This document shows positions 44,682 through 55,901 of a DNA stretch of 64,000 bases, piece after piece. Origin of the DNA: Macrolepiota albuminosa (taxonomy: Eukaryota > Basidiomycota > Agaricomycetes > Agaricales > Agaricaceae); contig JAMWFC010000116.1 of NCBI GenBank assembly GCA_027475525.1, positions 2,045,826 to 2,109,825 of the forward strand. The letters are read 5' to 3'. Under the pieces are notes generated by a model. The model worked only from the letters and a program-made list of their open reading frames with translations. It was not told the DNA's origin and did not search any database. The translations under genes were made by a program, and so were the position numbers. Each line of letters opens with the position of its first letter. Position 1 is the first letter of the stretch.

Positions 44682-45758
44682 CTAAGTGGAAACGCCCGTC
44701 TCCTCTTTGGTCGTACGCGAGCTGGAAGCATAGGCTGTGGATTCATTTTCGTCAAATAACACCTCTTCCTCGTCTCTAATTCGTGAACTCTGACGCGACC
44801 CAGATCTACTATGATTAGAAGACTTCGTCCTTCTCTGTTGTTTATCCGTGCGTCCGGGTGCTCTAACAAATTCGGCCATGCCAGAAAGAGAGGCATTGCC
44901 AGACGTGTGTGTCCGAATAGGAAGACGGTAGAAGTCCTCAATATCTTCATCTTCGATACCTCCTAGTGCGGTCTCGTAGGCGTGATTTATTGAGCTACCG
45001 TTTGCTGCGGCTGCCCTGGAAAGAGGAAGAGAGCGATAGGAACCCTTGCGAAGGTGTGATGCGTATGAATATACAAGAAGAGCAAAATAGATCTGAAAAG
45101 GTGTAAGGATACATAAAAAGAGTCGATACAGCCAATCAAGACCTTAGACAACCAAGAGAGGATTATGATTGCGGCGGCGGTGCCCTTCTCATGGTTCCAA
45201 ATCTTCATTGCCGCTGCTTCACGTTCTTCTGGAGTCAGGGTGTTAGTGACGTTTGAAACATGAATTATGTATTCTTGAGCCGGTGAGTTGACAATACGAC
45301 GGCCATCATGGGGTGTGTATAACCACCATACCAAAGCGAAGAATACAGTCCAAGAGGTGGAGAATATGTGGTCTGCGAAGAAAAGATGCGCAAAGTACAA
45401 AGTCTGTCTTGGGTCTTCCTGGAGGGTTTTAGAAGTTAGCCGAGATGCAATATCACCCGACACACCTCTTTGACTGCTCGCAAACCCCAGACCAAGCCAA
45501 TAAGAGCGATGACAGAATAGAGATATAGGCTGAACTGTGCAAAAGTGCCCCCCGCGCCGGTGACCATTGCAATTAAACCATAGACCCCCGCCACCTTGTT
45601 CAAAAGCTTGATTTATATGAGGAGCTGTCAATTGAAATGATGTTGTGTGTACTTACAGCGAAAAGGAGCGCCACTATCACGCCTGACTTGAGGTCAAGGA
45701 AACCAAGGAACGACGAAAGCGGCCAGAGGCGCCATTCTGGGCGAAGCATGAGTTTCAT
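44682..45758 (-). CDS. KEI1: IPC synthase regulatory subunit Kei1
   Basis: Golgi membrane protein that activates and localises Aur1, together forming inositolphosphorylceramide synthase of the fungal sphingolipid pathway. Exons in coding order: 45758-45657, 45594-45466, 45418-45143, 45092-44682, giving 305 aa. Sequence: MKLMLRPEWRLWPLSSFLGF, KSGVIVALLFAVAGVYGLIA, SLYLYSVIALIGLVWGL, QTLYFAHLFFADHIFSTSWT, WWLYTPHDGRRIVNSPAQEY, then IYFALLVYSYASHLRKGSYR and a hydrophilic tail with EDFYRLP. Four hydrophobic helices and the TPHDG/NSPAQ segment match Kei1. In yeast the protein is cut by Kex2; basic pairs in the C-terminal tail could serve. Duplication 12 repeats its start region, and the ATG nearest the gene is used. 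It is divergent from the eIF4E gene. Confidence 0.9.
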
Positions 45759-45851
45759 TAGGCAGAACCCCACCGGAAACCAAGGAACGACGAAAGCGGC
45801 CAGAGGCGCCATTCTGGGCGAAGCATGAGTTTCATTAGGCAGAACCCCACC
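45698..45851. repeat. 77-bp tandem duplication 12
   Basis: Copies 45698-45774 and 45775-45851 both contain the KEI1 start codon and part of exon 1. The outer copy would lie upstream of the true start. Confidence 0.95.
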
Positions 45852-45959
45852 CGGATAAGTAAACTGAGAGTAAGGGTAAATAGCGCTTACGTAAAGGCAC
45901 GATAATTTGGTTTCCTCTGCTTAAACGTCCTATCCATACATATTCTCCGGATCCTTTGA

Positions 45960-47099
45960 ATGGCCACCTATTTTTCAAATCATTCTCAGTCTCGCTTCTT
46001 GGCCAATAGTGCATCCTCACAGTCACAGTCCGTCACCTCACAGCAATCCAACATCCAACAGACCGCACCGCGTTCACGCCTCCCCTCTTCAAAGCACTTT
46101 TCTACTTCTGTTTCAACTGTCGCCACCGCTGAGCGTTCAAAAGAATCTTCTCAGAAAAACACCTCTCCAAGAAGTACAGCTGTACATCCACTCAGAAACA
46201 CGTATGTTCGTACTCTCTTTCACATCAATTCCACTCTAGTTTTGATTATCGTTACAGATGGATATTTTGGTTCCGTCAACAACGCACACCTGGTAACAAG
46301 ACAATAAATTATGAAGACGGGATCAAGAAGATTTCTGCTTTTAGCTCCGTGAGTCGTCCTTGTTCTCTAAAAGTCCTTCAGACTGAACTTTATCAGGTGG
46401 AATCATTCTGGTCTCTGTGGACACATCTTTCGCCTCCTTCTGCCCTTATCCCTACCACAGATTACCTCTTGTTCCATAATGGTATACGTCGACCTGTGTG
46501 GGAAGACCCTGTCAATCTGTCCGGTGGAAAGTGGATTATTCGCCTGAAGAAGGGCGTCGCCGATCGAATATGGGAAGACCTCGTTCTGGCTATTATTGGT
46601 GACCAATTCGATGAGTGTCGCAATGCAGAGGAGCATGAAGTTCCAGGGAACTGGGAAGACAAGAGTGATGGCAATGGGCCTGAATGGCCAGAAATCTGTG
46701 GATGCACGATTAGCGTTAGACAGAGCGAGGATATTATAAGCCTCTGGAATAGGCTAGACGCAGGTCCAAAAGTTCGCGAGAAAATCAGGTTTGTTTCGTT
46801 GCCAGCCACTGCGAGTGTCGTGTTGACATCGACCTGCAACAGGGATACCATGAGGAAAATCCTTCATCTTCCGCCGTCCACGATTATGGAGTACAAGTCC
46901 AACAACGGTGAGAAAGCATTATACTATACGCGATCTTGTCCTCAACGGTCATTGTAGATTCAATGCAAGACAAGTCGAGTTTCGGTGAGAAAGCATTATA
47001 CTATACGCGATCTTGTCCTCAACGGTCATTGTAGATTCAATGCAAGACAAGTCGAGTTTCGCAACTCTGCAATTGACCGGACCACGTCATCGTGAATGA
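45960..47099 (+). CDS. eIF4E-family cap-binding protein, type 2 (4EHP-like)
   Basis: Binds the m7G cap of mRNA; class II members (4EHP, plant nCBP) often repress rather than start translation. Exons 45960-46201, 46258-46348, 46397-46788, 46843-46907, 47035-47099 give 284 aa. A Ser/Gln-rich 90-residue leader precedes the fold: TWIFWFRQQRTPGNKTINYE, VESFWSLWTHLSPPS, DYLLFHNGIRRPVWEDPVNL, SGGKWIIRLKKGVADRIWED, ICGCTISVRQSEDIISLWNR, ILHLPPSTIMEYKS. The replacement of the first canonical Trp context (WxFWF with RQQRTPG) and the Lys/Arg spacing point to class II. The last intron contains both copies of duplication 13 but can still be spliced from 46907 to 47035. The last 20 residues are uncertain. 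Confidence 0.9.
46906..47059. repeat. 77-bp tandem duplication 13
   Basis: Copies 46906-46982 and 46983-47059 hold the last eIF4E intron and the start of its last exon; use of the second acceptor leaves the protein unchanged. Confidence 0.95.
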
Positions 47100-47270
47100 A
47101 ATTTTGGTGGTTGCATGTCTCATTGATGGATTACTGCGTCTTTATTGTGTTTTATTTCGTATGTATCGTGACTTGTCAAAAGCTGCAGGTTCATTTTCTG
47201 GATTCTGACTACTTGAATCAATTCATTCTATCATGTGACCGTAAATGTCGATTAGATAAATCCATGCGTC

Positions 47271-48103
47271 ATGGGTCAGGCCTTGATGAGCAACCGCCAT
47301 ATTCTCCGCTTCGGAGTTGCCTTGAGAAGAACCTGTCTTCTCACTTACAAGTCCGCACTCATTACACACTGGTCCTCAACAGCTTTTCAATCACTCCAGC
47401 AGCGTAGAAGTATGTCCAACGCAAAGAAAACAGAGCAAGAGTGGCAGGCCATCCTGACTCCCGAACAAGTATGCTCCGTTATCGCAACTACATTTCAACA
47501 AAGTTGAGTCCGTGTATACCAATAGTTCAGAGTGTTACGGAAGAAAGGGACCGAGCCTCCTGGGACTGGAAATTACGATCACCATTTCGCCGATGGAACC
47601 TATCAGTGTGCAGGCTGTGGAGCCCCTTTGTACCGAAGTTCTACCAAGTTCAATGTAAAATTACACACAGTATCCTTATGCAGTGTGCAGGCTGTGGAGC
47701 CCCTTTGTACCGAAGTTCTACCAAGTTCAATGTAAAATTACACACAGTATCCTTATGCTTGCTTTGCTAACATGATCTCAGAGTGGTTGCGGTTGGCCTG
47801 CATTCTATGATGGTGATTCTCTTCCCGGTTTGTCGTAGCAGCACTGACATCAGCGTTGCACACTACCGGTCAGCCATTCCCGGTGCTGTCTCCAGAAACG
47901 AGGATAAGTCATTCGGAATAACCCGTACCGAGATCGTCTGCACGGCGTGCGGCGGTCATCTTGGACACGTCTTCAAGGGCGAGGGTTTCCAGACTCCCAG
48001 TAAGATTTCATGGTGTTTTCCGCGTATGTCGATTGACACAAGTTCAGCGGATGAGAGGCATTGTGTCAATTCAATCTCGTTGAGGTTCCATGACGGAAAG
48101 TAG
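47271..48103 (+). CDS. msrB: Methionine-R-sulfoxide reductase B
   Basis: Reduces R-methionine sulfoxide in proteins using thioredoxin. Exons 47271-47468, 47526-47654, 47782-47812, 47874-47999 and 48048-48103 give 179 aa. The catalytic domain reads [108 protein letters not shown]. The zinc-binding CxxC pairs (CAGC, CTAC) and the resolving/catalytic RHCVNS cysteine are intact. A basic, Ser/Arg-containing leader of about 55 residues before the domain suggests mitochondrial targeting; a second start at MSNAKK would give a cytosolic form. Duplication 14 repeats part of exon 2, but the second copy can be removed with the intron. Confidence 0.95.
47604..47757. repeat. 77-bp tandem duplication 14
   Basis: Copies 47604-47680 and 47681-47757. 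Each holds the end of msrB exon 2 with its donor; the second copy can be spliced out. Confidence 0.95.
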
Positions 48104-48255
48104 GAATTATCATGTATTTGTGTAGATTGCTGCACGACATCACCGCGAATCGCCATTATACAAGCCATTCTGCAGCAACGCACAAGGGAAAATGTTTCGG
48201 TGTAAAATCTGGCATAAACAAGAAACTGTGAGAATAGAAATCGTGCGTAGTCGTC

Positions 48256-48409
48256 CGAACGTGTAAAAGGGGACCAAGATATATGACAAACTACAAGTCT
48301 TGCATACTGGCCTCGAGTTCTGCCAACTCTTGCGAACGTGTAAAAGGGGACCAAGATATATGACAAACTACAAGTCTTGCATACTGGCCTCGAGTTCTGC
48401 CAACTCTTG
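48256..48409. repeat. 77-bp tandem duplication 15
   Basis: Copies 48256-48332 and 48333-48409 cover the 3' end of the tropomyosin gene. One base of the reading frame is missing at the outer edge of the upper copy (about 48410). Confidence 0.95.
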
Positions 48410-49017
48410 TGGGACTTCCTCCACTTAGCTTCCGCATCCTGGTCGCCATAATCAGGATGTGTTCATTCTAAACAAAGAGATAGTTACGCACTTCATACTT
48501 CTTCTCCCAGGCATCACGTTCTTGCTCAGCTCGTTGAACTTGTCGTTCAAAATGCTCTGCCTTGACATCAACCTGGCGCAGTCTGATCGAGATTTGATAA
48601 CCAATCGGTCAACGTAGAATTACAGCGATTGACACATACCGCTCTACTGTCTCCTTCAGATTCTTTTCCGCCGTATCTAACTCCTCTTCCAAAAGCTGGA
48701 CCTTTCTTTGCAGAAGCTCGCTTGTCTGTTTCGACTGTTCACCTTCAGCTGAAGCAGATTTATGGGTCGCAACGCTTCGTTCTGCTTTTTCCAGCTCAGC
48801 ATCCGAAAGACCGAGCCTGTGTTGTAATGACGCGATCTCCTGTTCTTTCTCAAGAAGCATCTGTTCATATTTCTTGTTTTTCGCCTCGGCCTCCTCAGCG
48901 CGAGCAATCGCATGATCTGCATCCAGGCGCAGCTGATTCATTTTCTGGATGGTGATGGTCAGCGACAGAGAACTCTTGTTGCCCCAAAGTACACGCCTCT
49001 TTAATTCTTTCAGTCAT
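48368..49017 (-). CDS. TPM1: Tropomyosin
   Basis: Coiled-coil dimer that winds along actin cables and governs myosin and formin access. Exons in coding order: 49017-48997, 48944-48640, 48582-48492, 48438-48368, about 162 aa, the size of fission-yeast Cdc8. Sequence: MTERIKEKMNQLRLDADHAI, ARAEEAEAKNKKYEQMLLEK, EQEIASLQHRLGLSDAELEK, QRKVQLLEEELDTAEKNLKE, LRQVDVKAEHFERQVQRAEQ, and an end of KSQQELAELEASMQDL. Heptad a/d positions are regular. The first coding exon is 21 nt and its intron has a GC donor (GAG|GCGTGT); GT alternatives hit stops. The last exon lacks one base just where duplication 15 ends; restoring one base gives the expected tail. It converges on msrB. Confidence 0.93.
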
Positions 49018-49901
49018 CGTGAAGGATCTGGTGGTTAGGGCTGGTGGTTGATTTGGTCAGGGTTTGTGCCAGTGCTGATTAGATCGGCGTTCTTTGATAT
49101 AGTATACAATTATGTAATAATCAACCCCCTTCTGTCAGAACTCGACGTATTAGTTAGGGCTCGCTACGCGCACAAGTAGTTTTCAAATAGGATATGGTAG
49201 GACATAAGCGACGAAGAATGACAGAAGCTTGAATGAGGATTTTTCTGCATAGGGGACAGAATATTCAAACAGTATCCCTAGATCAACGCATCACGTTGCG
49301 CCTCTAAACGGTTTGTTTTTGCGATTCAATCTCTGAGTGACAAATCCAAGTCGGGAAATCATTGACGAGGGACCCATAACAAGGCATCTTTCCCTTTTCC
49401 ATGCGATTTAGCCTTTCCCTAAGTTGATTTACTCGGTCCGAAGTACAACAATATCTACCTGGTGTTGACGCGTGTAGCGGGTTGTGTCTCATCATACTTC
49501 TCGATCAGGGAAAGGTTCTGTCCTTGCCAAGTCTGATTTCTCCTGGAAAGACTCAAGTTCACCTGTCCTTCTCTTTCAGGAGTCTTTCTCTGCACCGTAA
49601 TGCACGCTTCTTTTCTTCTGTTTGAAGGCTATTCAATTACTATTCATGGTTTCAGAGCAAATAATCTCCGATAGGTAGAATCATGCATAGAATCCTGTCC
49701 GAGGCGGTTCAGCCATGCGCGAATGGAAAACCTCGTTAATGGGCAATTTGTCAGTCCAAAGGCACATTATTTATGACTATTGTGACCGAAAAGGCGAAAT
49801 GACCGTGAGAACCAGAAACTGCTCAATCGAGCCAATGATTTCGAGACCTCTGCCTCGTTGATCCCGACCTTATACTCCCATTAGAGGCCATCGAATATTT
49901 T
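49018..49901. other. Divergent intergenic region TPM1 / DUF2408
   Basis: About 880 bp, mixed pyrimidine-rich and AT-rich. No gene supported; it must contain both promoters. Confidence 0.5.
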
Positions 49902-52080
49902 ATGGCTAATACTGTGCCTCAAGAAGGTATTGCATGTCCGTGATTTATGCAAATTTCTCACGACTCATGTCGTCATATCTCCAGAACTCCCTATTCTTGA
50001 AGCAGTAATCAAGTTCGCATCTTCCCTCTTGATACCTATCGTCTTCCTTCACTGACGCAATTGTAGTATACGCAATAGACTGACTGTTCTCAAGAAGAAC
50101 CGCGTCGAATACGTCAAGGCTTCTGATGTGAATTCGCTCTACCAGTCAGTTGTCAAACAAGGTGCAGTTAGATGGTGTCAGTCGATCAAGTTACTGAATC
50201 TTTCCTAGTCAATAAACTTAACGATGTACGCGATGATACGACCACTTACAATAATCGTCTGGATACCACCCTTGCGGACGTCTTCAGTCTTTTGTCTTTG
50301 TTCTATCTCACAATAGGCAAGACCAAAGATACTCTCGGAACTTATTGTCAGATAGCCTCAATGAAGGTAAGAGATACTTCATCTTATGCGCGTCCACTAG
50401 GCTGTGGGATGTGCAGGGCTGTTGCTCATGATGGATTTGAATTATAACAGCAAATTCTCAATCACATGAATGAATCTGCCGTATACAACGATGGCGATCT
50501 TGCGCCATTTCATCGACGGTTGAATGAACTCCGAAATATCATCCAACACGACAAAGAACATGGAAAACATTCCAAACCATTGATCAAGCTTCTTGAACGA
50601 CAACTAAATGAATGTGGTTCCAACACGACAAAGAACATGGAAAACATTCCAAACCATTGATCAAGCTTCTTGAACGACAACTAAATGAATGTGGTGTGTG
50701 CACTTGTGGTTCACAATCACATTCATATCTAATCAGTTCGCTCCGCAGAGGCAATCGTAAGGACACTCCAGGAGTCTTTATCTGTCCTCCCAGTCGAACT
50801 CGTCCCAGTTCATCAGAAACTTGTTACGATTCGTCGACAATTGGTGGCGCTTGCAGCCAAGGAAGGCTCTCATAAAGCTGAACTCAAACCACTACAAGAG
50901 GAACTCAGGAAGATAGAATCGTTGAGTACCTGTTTCCAAGTCTGTCTCCACTATCTCCCCCCAGCACAAATCTTTGAGTTTATGATCACTAACTTGCCTC
51001 ATCACAGAGCGCGCGTAGATGGTAATTTTTTGGGGCCTGGTGGGATAGTTCCAACTTCTCAAGCGATATGTTCTTCTTTACTTGAAGAATGCTTCGAGAT
51101 CTCTCAAGAAATCAAGGCAAACGAGGAATCGAAATATGTTGCTTCGTCATTGAAGCCAATATATGATCGACTTTCTGGGCTTCGTACTGAGTTAGAAAAC
51201 TTGGTTTTGACGCACAGGTGGACCCTTAGGGAGACTGACCTATTCAACTATTCATTGAGCTTGCAAGAAATCGACAAGATGCGTGTTGATGGCAAGTTTG
51301 TTGACTCTGAGGGTCATCGGCCATCAGGACAATATGTCAGGTTTCCTGGTCCGTACTGAAGAGAGTTTCCTAATACAACTATCAATAGGTGTTATTATAC
51401 TTGCTCAGGCGATGTTACGGATTGATTTACCGCCTGTTGTCGTCCAGCGAGCCGGTATCAGAGGAGTTGATGCCAATAGTACGTAGGACTCTGACGGATT
51501 GATTTACCGCCTGTTGTCGTCCAGCGAGCCGGTATCAGAGGAGTTGATGCCAATAGTACGTAGGACTCTGCAACGTGACTTTGCCTGCTCATTGATTCAT
51601 ACAGGCGAACAAGCTGTCGACCGTGAAAAAATGCCTCAATGAAGTCTTGAAATACGGAGGACCATTCTCCGCTCGGGATTTGTATCCGGTATGTGTCCCG
51701 CCTTTCATCAGCCTGCTCGTGTTTCGAGAGATGTATGATGTTATACTAAATCTATCATGAATTCTATTGCCTTGGTTCTGTGATTTGGGCCACAGTATCA
51801 ACTTGCACTTTTCCAAATTGACTCTATGCGCCAAGATGGAAAGTTCATAGGAGTAGGCGGGACTATTCCTGAGGGACAAGGTATACTAATGGCTCATCTA
51901 AACGAATGCCATGAGCTTGTCGAGATGGTGTGTTTTACAGTTCTGCCTGTATCTCTCCCTCAGCTGACACCTGACCAGCTCAAAGAATCAATGGAAGAGG
52001 TTGATGATGATGACGAGGATATTGAGGACGATGAGGATTATGACGAAGCCGATGGAGACCTCACTGAAGAAAAGAAATAA
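49902..52080 (+). CDS. DUF2408 protein (UPF0662, Cub1-like)
   Basis: Conserved fungal protein; the yeast member (YPL260W/Cub1) has been linked to DNA repair and proteasome function, the mechanism being unknown. Exons 49902-49926, 49985-50012, 50067-50161, 50209-50366, 50451-50693, 50749-50920, 51008-51335, 51389-51478, 51605-51688, 51796-51927, 51979-52080; after removing one 77-bp copy from exon 5 the product is 459 aa. Diagnostic segments: INIRNRLTVLKKNRVEYVKA, LLSLFYLTIGKTKDTLGTYC, and repeated blocks RVDGNFLGPGGIVPTSQAIC and RQDGKFIGVGGTIPEGQGIL. The tail is acidic. The first two coding exons are tiny (25 and 28 nt). Duplication 16 shifts the frame; duplication 17 is intron-tolerated. Confidence 0.88.
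50542..50695. repeat. 77-bp tandem duplication 16
   Basis: Copies 50542-50618 and 50619-50695 within exon 5 of the DUF2408 gene. Removing one restores the frame. Confidence 0.95.
51417..51570. repeat. 77-bp tandem duplication 17
   Basis: Copies 51417-51493 and 51494-51570 hold the end of exon 8 of the DUF2408 gene and its donor; splicing from the first donor removes the second copy. Confidence 0.95.
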
Positions 52081-52089
52081 GTCCATGGG

Positions 52090-52243
52090 CCGAACTGCAT
52101 TGCATCTCTTCAAGATACTCTTCTCGTTCTTTATGACATCCAGACTAGCGATGATGCTATCGAGGCCCGAACTGCATTGCATCTCTTCAAGATACTCTTC
52201 TCGTTCTTTATGACATCCAGACTAGCGATGATGCTATCGAGGC
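52090..52243. repeat. 77-bp tandem duplication 18
   Basis: Copies 52090-52166 and 52167-52243 in the 220-bp gap between the convergent DUF2408 and CLC genes. Confidence 0.95.
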
Positions 52244-52300
52244 AATAATGTACAAGTTTATGAATCTAAAGTGCGAGTGGGTCCAAAGACGATGTATGTG

Positions 52301-55300
52301 CTACGATGGCTTTGGGGGTTCCTGCGCCAACGAACCGGTGTGCTGGAAGTGGCTGGTCAGCAGGGAGACAATATCTGCCTTCGTTACCATCCCCATCAGG
52401 TTACCATATTGCGTGAATAGTATTTGGCGCAGATTCTAAACTGTTTGAGCACATTGGCATCATGCATCCCCATCAGGTTACCATATTGCGTGAATAGTAT
52501 TTGGCGCAGATTCTAAACTGTTTGAGCACATTGGCATCATGATTGGCATAGTGTAACGCACTAGTTTTTGGAACATATTCACGACAAGTTCCTGAGGAAC
52601 ATCTTTACGAAGCTGAAGTATGGTCTCCTCAAGGCTTGCAGAGAAGTCGATACATTCATTATCAGGCAAAGCAGGCTCTTGGCGAGAGAAAGAGCACTTT
52701 CTTGTATTGTAGGACAAATCGTCCGACGATAGTGTGCCTACATTCTCTGAGAATAATCTCTCGAGAGTTCATTTCCAAACTCACCCAAAACTGCCTGAAT
52801 TTTTTCACGAGTAGCAAATCCAACCAGATGAGTGCCGCGAACGACAGGAAAACCATTGAAGTCGTATTTATTTAGAAGAGCAACTGGCGTCCAGAGCATC
52901 GCTGAGGATGGGTGTCAAATAACAGCTTGAAAACATACCAAGAGCTCCAGGAGACATTTCTTTGTCGTCAATCACCACTAATTCATCAAGAGACTTCATG
53001 ACATCAGCTCCAATTTCGCCTTTGTCATGGTAAGTAAATGGAGACAGCCAAGGATATTGACGCAAAGCAATCCAGACAGGGTAAATACCGTCCTTGCTTA
53101 TTGCATCGCCCACCCATTTTGATGTCATGACACAGATCATGATAGGGAGGACGTGCGATAAAGCTCCGGTAAGCTGCGAGATATGATATAGTTACATTAT
53201 GAATGTGATACAAAGATGAGGAGATTAATACCTCGAAAACGATGACCACCAATGAGACTGGAGGATATCTCAATCAAATTGTGTTTGATATGAGACGCGA
53301 AGAAATCCTACTTGTCATTCGAGTGACGCCACCCAGCATAGCAGAAGCACCAAGGACTGAATAGAATCCAGGAGATATACATCTCTCAGAAGGGTCAGGA
53401 GGGCAGGACAGAAAAATCCAAGCAGTTGGGTATGAGCGATATAGACCTTGACTGAGAGATTACCGCTGAGAATGGCTTGGTGGTGATTGAAACAGGGGGC
53501 AGTTGGGTATGAGCGATATAGACCTTGACTGAGAGATTACCGCTGAGAATGGCTTGGTGGTGATTGAAACAGGGGAACATACGTGAGTAATCCAACTGCG
53601 CGTCCCAGACATGCACCAATTGTGATCGTGGGCAAGAATATTCCAGCGGGTATCTAAATGGAGACTGATGAGGGCAGTAAGAGGTAAGATGGGAACAAGT
53701 ATTACCATCATGCCGAAAGTCCAAGCCGTCAAGACAATTTTTACCATGGATGTCAAAATAAGCAAGAACACATTTTCCCACATTGCTGTTGGACTAAAAG
53801 ACATTTAACATGGAAAGTGGCATTCTCGTAACCTTCGACTGACTTGCAGAGACCATGGTAATCTGGCTTAGTGGGATCGCATTCCTGGAATAGGTTGGCA
53901 ACTAGTTCAGAGGCAGGTACTCTACAAGGAATGTAAGCTCCAGTTTAGGATAAAAAGTCGTTTTGTCACCTTGCGAAGACGACCTAGAGTATATATTCCT
54001 GTGAGGAAAGTAGCCAACTCAAATAGACCAGTTCGCACGATGTAACTTATCGCAGCAGTCACTGCACTGACACAGACAACCTCCAAGACTGGCCAGTCAT
54101 TGAGATAGCTGTTACGTCGATATAGTGCAATTTCAACATTTAATCTGATTAAGAATGCCCCAAGAATGCCCTACCACGGTCGTGAATTAAAGGATGCCGG
54201 GAAAAAACATAGACCATACACCAGTGACACCAAGACCGAGCCACGGAATCTGATTTCATGTAAACAGAAACCGGTCAACATGAAAGGCTACATACCAGCT
54301 CAAAGGCGCGCCAAACGTCAATATTGTTATTGACCTGTATACCATGTCGGTCAAAGGAATTACCACAAGACGTAATCATACTTGGAAAAGAACAAGTTTT
54401 GCCGTTCCGAACGGATTGACCCACTGCAAGGAAACAGCCGCTACGGCAGAAGCTACGAAGGCTCTCCACATCACCTCCGTTTCACTGGCAAACGTGTCGA
54501 GTTCTACGGAAGCAGGTGAGATACATTTACGATGGATTTTCGTCTCTTGCCTTCTAAGCCGAAAAGAACACCACCGAGGGGACTGCCAAATGCTACTGAG
54601 ACACCGGCGGCAGCAGCAGCGGCCAGAAGCTTCCGCTTTTGTGCTGTACGCCAAAAGACATTCTAGAATCTATGCCGAATTGAGAGTGAGAGGATTACCT
54701 TCATTTTGGCCAAATTGGTTAAATAAACGAGAAAGTCCGAATGCCATGCAGCATGCAACATGAACAAGTGGTCCCTTGTGGATTTAATAGGTGGAAGCCA
54801 GAGATGAGCAGTAGCTAGACAACTAACTTCTTTTCCCAAAGAGAGTCCAGACGCCACAGCAAGAGCAAGACCTACGGCCTTGATAAGAAGGGTCCACGGT
54901 GAAAGAAATGCATCAAATACATAACCACCGAGGATCTAGACAAGTTACTAATCTTAAGAAATCTCAATGAAATGACGCAACGCACCGCTTTTATTTCTGG
55001 AACTTCATGTGGAAATAATCAGTGGAAAGCCGTATATATATGAGACTTTGAGCTAACTTCCAGTATGAAATGCGCTAGGAAACTGGTAAGTCGAGGATCG
55101 ATAAGTTGTCAAACTTGAAAAGCTCACTAAGGCGCGTAAGTCACAACGAGAAGAGATGCACTCCAAGCAAATATAATCTACAATTCTAAGTATGACTGGA
55201 GGTGTATCAGGTCCCAGCAGAACTCACGGCAAGAACAACATAGATAAAGCATTGAAGTAGTGACTGGACAAAAAGAGACCGGATATGGAAGAATTCACTC

Positions 55301-55823
55301 CATGTAAGCCAGTCCACACATTTTTCACCAGCTGAGGAGTGTAAGCTGTATAAATTAGCATCTAGAACAGATATTAACGCACGATCGAGGCCGCTACAAC
55401 ATGCAACCTGATTATAGAACAAGCCATAGGAACAGTGCCCTTCTCGCAGATCACCAAGCCTACGTTTGAGATATAGCTGCCGAGATACGATAGCGCAGTA
55501 CACGTCGCAACTTACCACTTCACTAGTACATCCAGCCACGCACCAGTAATTCCAATTCCCATACCAGCCAATATGACGACGAGCCACAGACGTGACGATT
55601 CTAGCAGTGGTAGAAGGAGGCCGCGTACGCCAGCTTGTGCTTTCAAGGCATGGGTTCGTTCACGATCAATTGCCTCCTCGTGAACCCAGTCAATCGAGCT
55701 GCCGTCTTTATAATGTCGAGGTAGTTTCGTGGTGTCTAGTAAGCGACCATCCTCCGTCAGTTCGTAGAGCTCTCCAGTAGCGGGTGCATGCCCATTTCGG
55801 AATGGGTCCCTCTCTGGGGACAT
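52301..55823 (-). CDS. CLC chloride channel/transporter with CBS domains (Gef1-like)
   Basis: Voltage-gated chloride channel or Cl-/H+ exchanger of Golgi and vacuole, related to yeast Gef1. First exons in coding order: 55823-55516, 55459-55228, 55177-55128, 55074-55058, 55002-54986, 54935-54828; last exon 52435-52301. A hydrophilic N-terminus leads into helix B ([20 protein letters not shown]), then [13 protein letters not shown]. The pore motif is YAFHTGIPEIKA (usual GSGIPE; here HTGIPE), then [18 protein letters not shown] and [20 protein letters not shown]. Two CBS domains end the protein ([20 protein letters not shown] and [20 protein letters not shown]). The pore motif lies on two 17-nt exons, and the intron inside GLE|EL (54504-54550) has a GC donor. 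I did not fix every exon between 52790 and 54300. Duplications 19 and 20 lie inside. Confidence 0.92.
52388..52541. repeat. 77-bp tandem duplication 19
   Basis: Copies 52388-52464 and 52465-52541 hold the last acceptor and start of the last CLC exon; using the acceptor at 52436 leaves the frame intact. Confidence 0.95.
53422..53575. repeat. 77-bp tandem duplication 20
   Basis: Copies 53422-53498 and 53499-53575, within the CLC gene. Confidence 0.95.
54504..54550 (-). other. GC-AG intron in the CLC gene
   Basis: The exon ending GGCTTAGAAG is followed by GCAAGA and ends at CCGTAG before AACTCGAC. Only this pair yields the family motif FGLEEL; no GT lies close enough to keep the frame. Confidence 0.8.
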
Positions 55824-55901
55824 GATGTTTGAGGCAGACGGGTGTGTCTGTATAAGATTGGTGTATTTACTTATAATAATGTATTGTTTTCTTCCCTGTC
55901 C

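Noticed and set aside
52081..52300. A coding exon in the gap between DUF2408 and CLC
   Set aside because: Its open frame comes from duplication 18 and the antisense of the CLC last exon.
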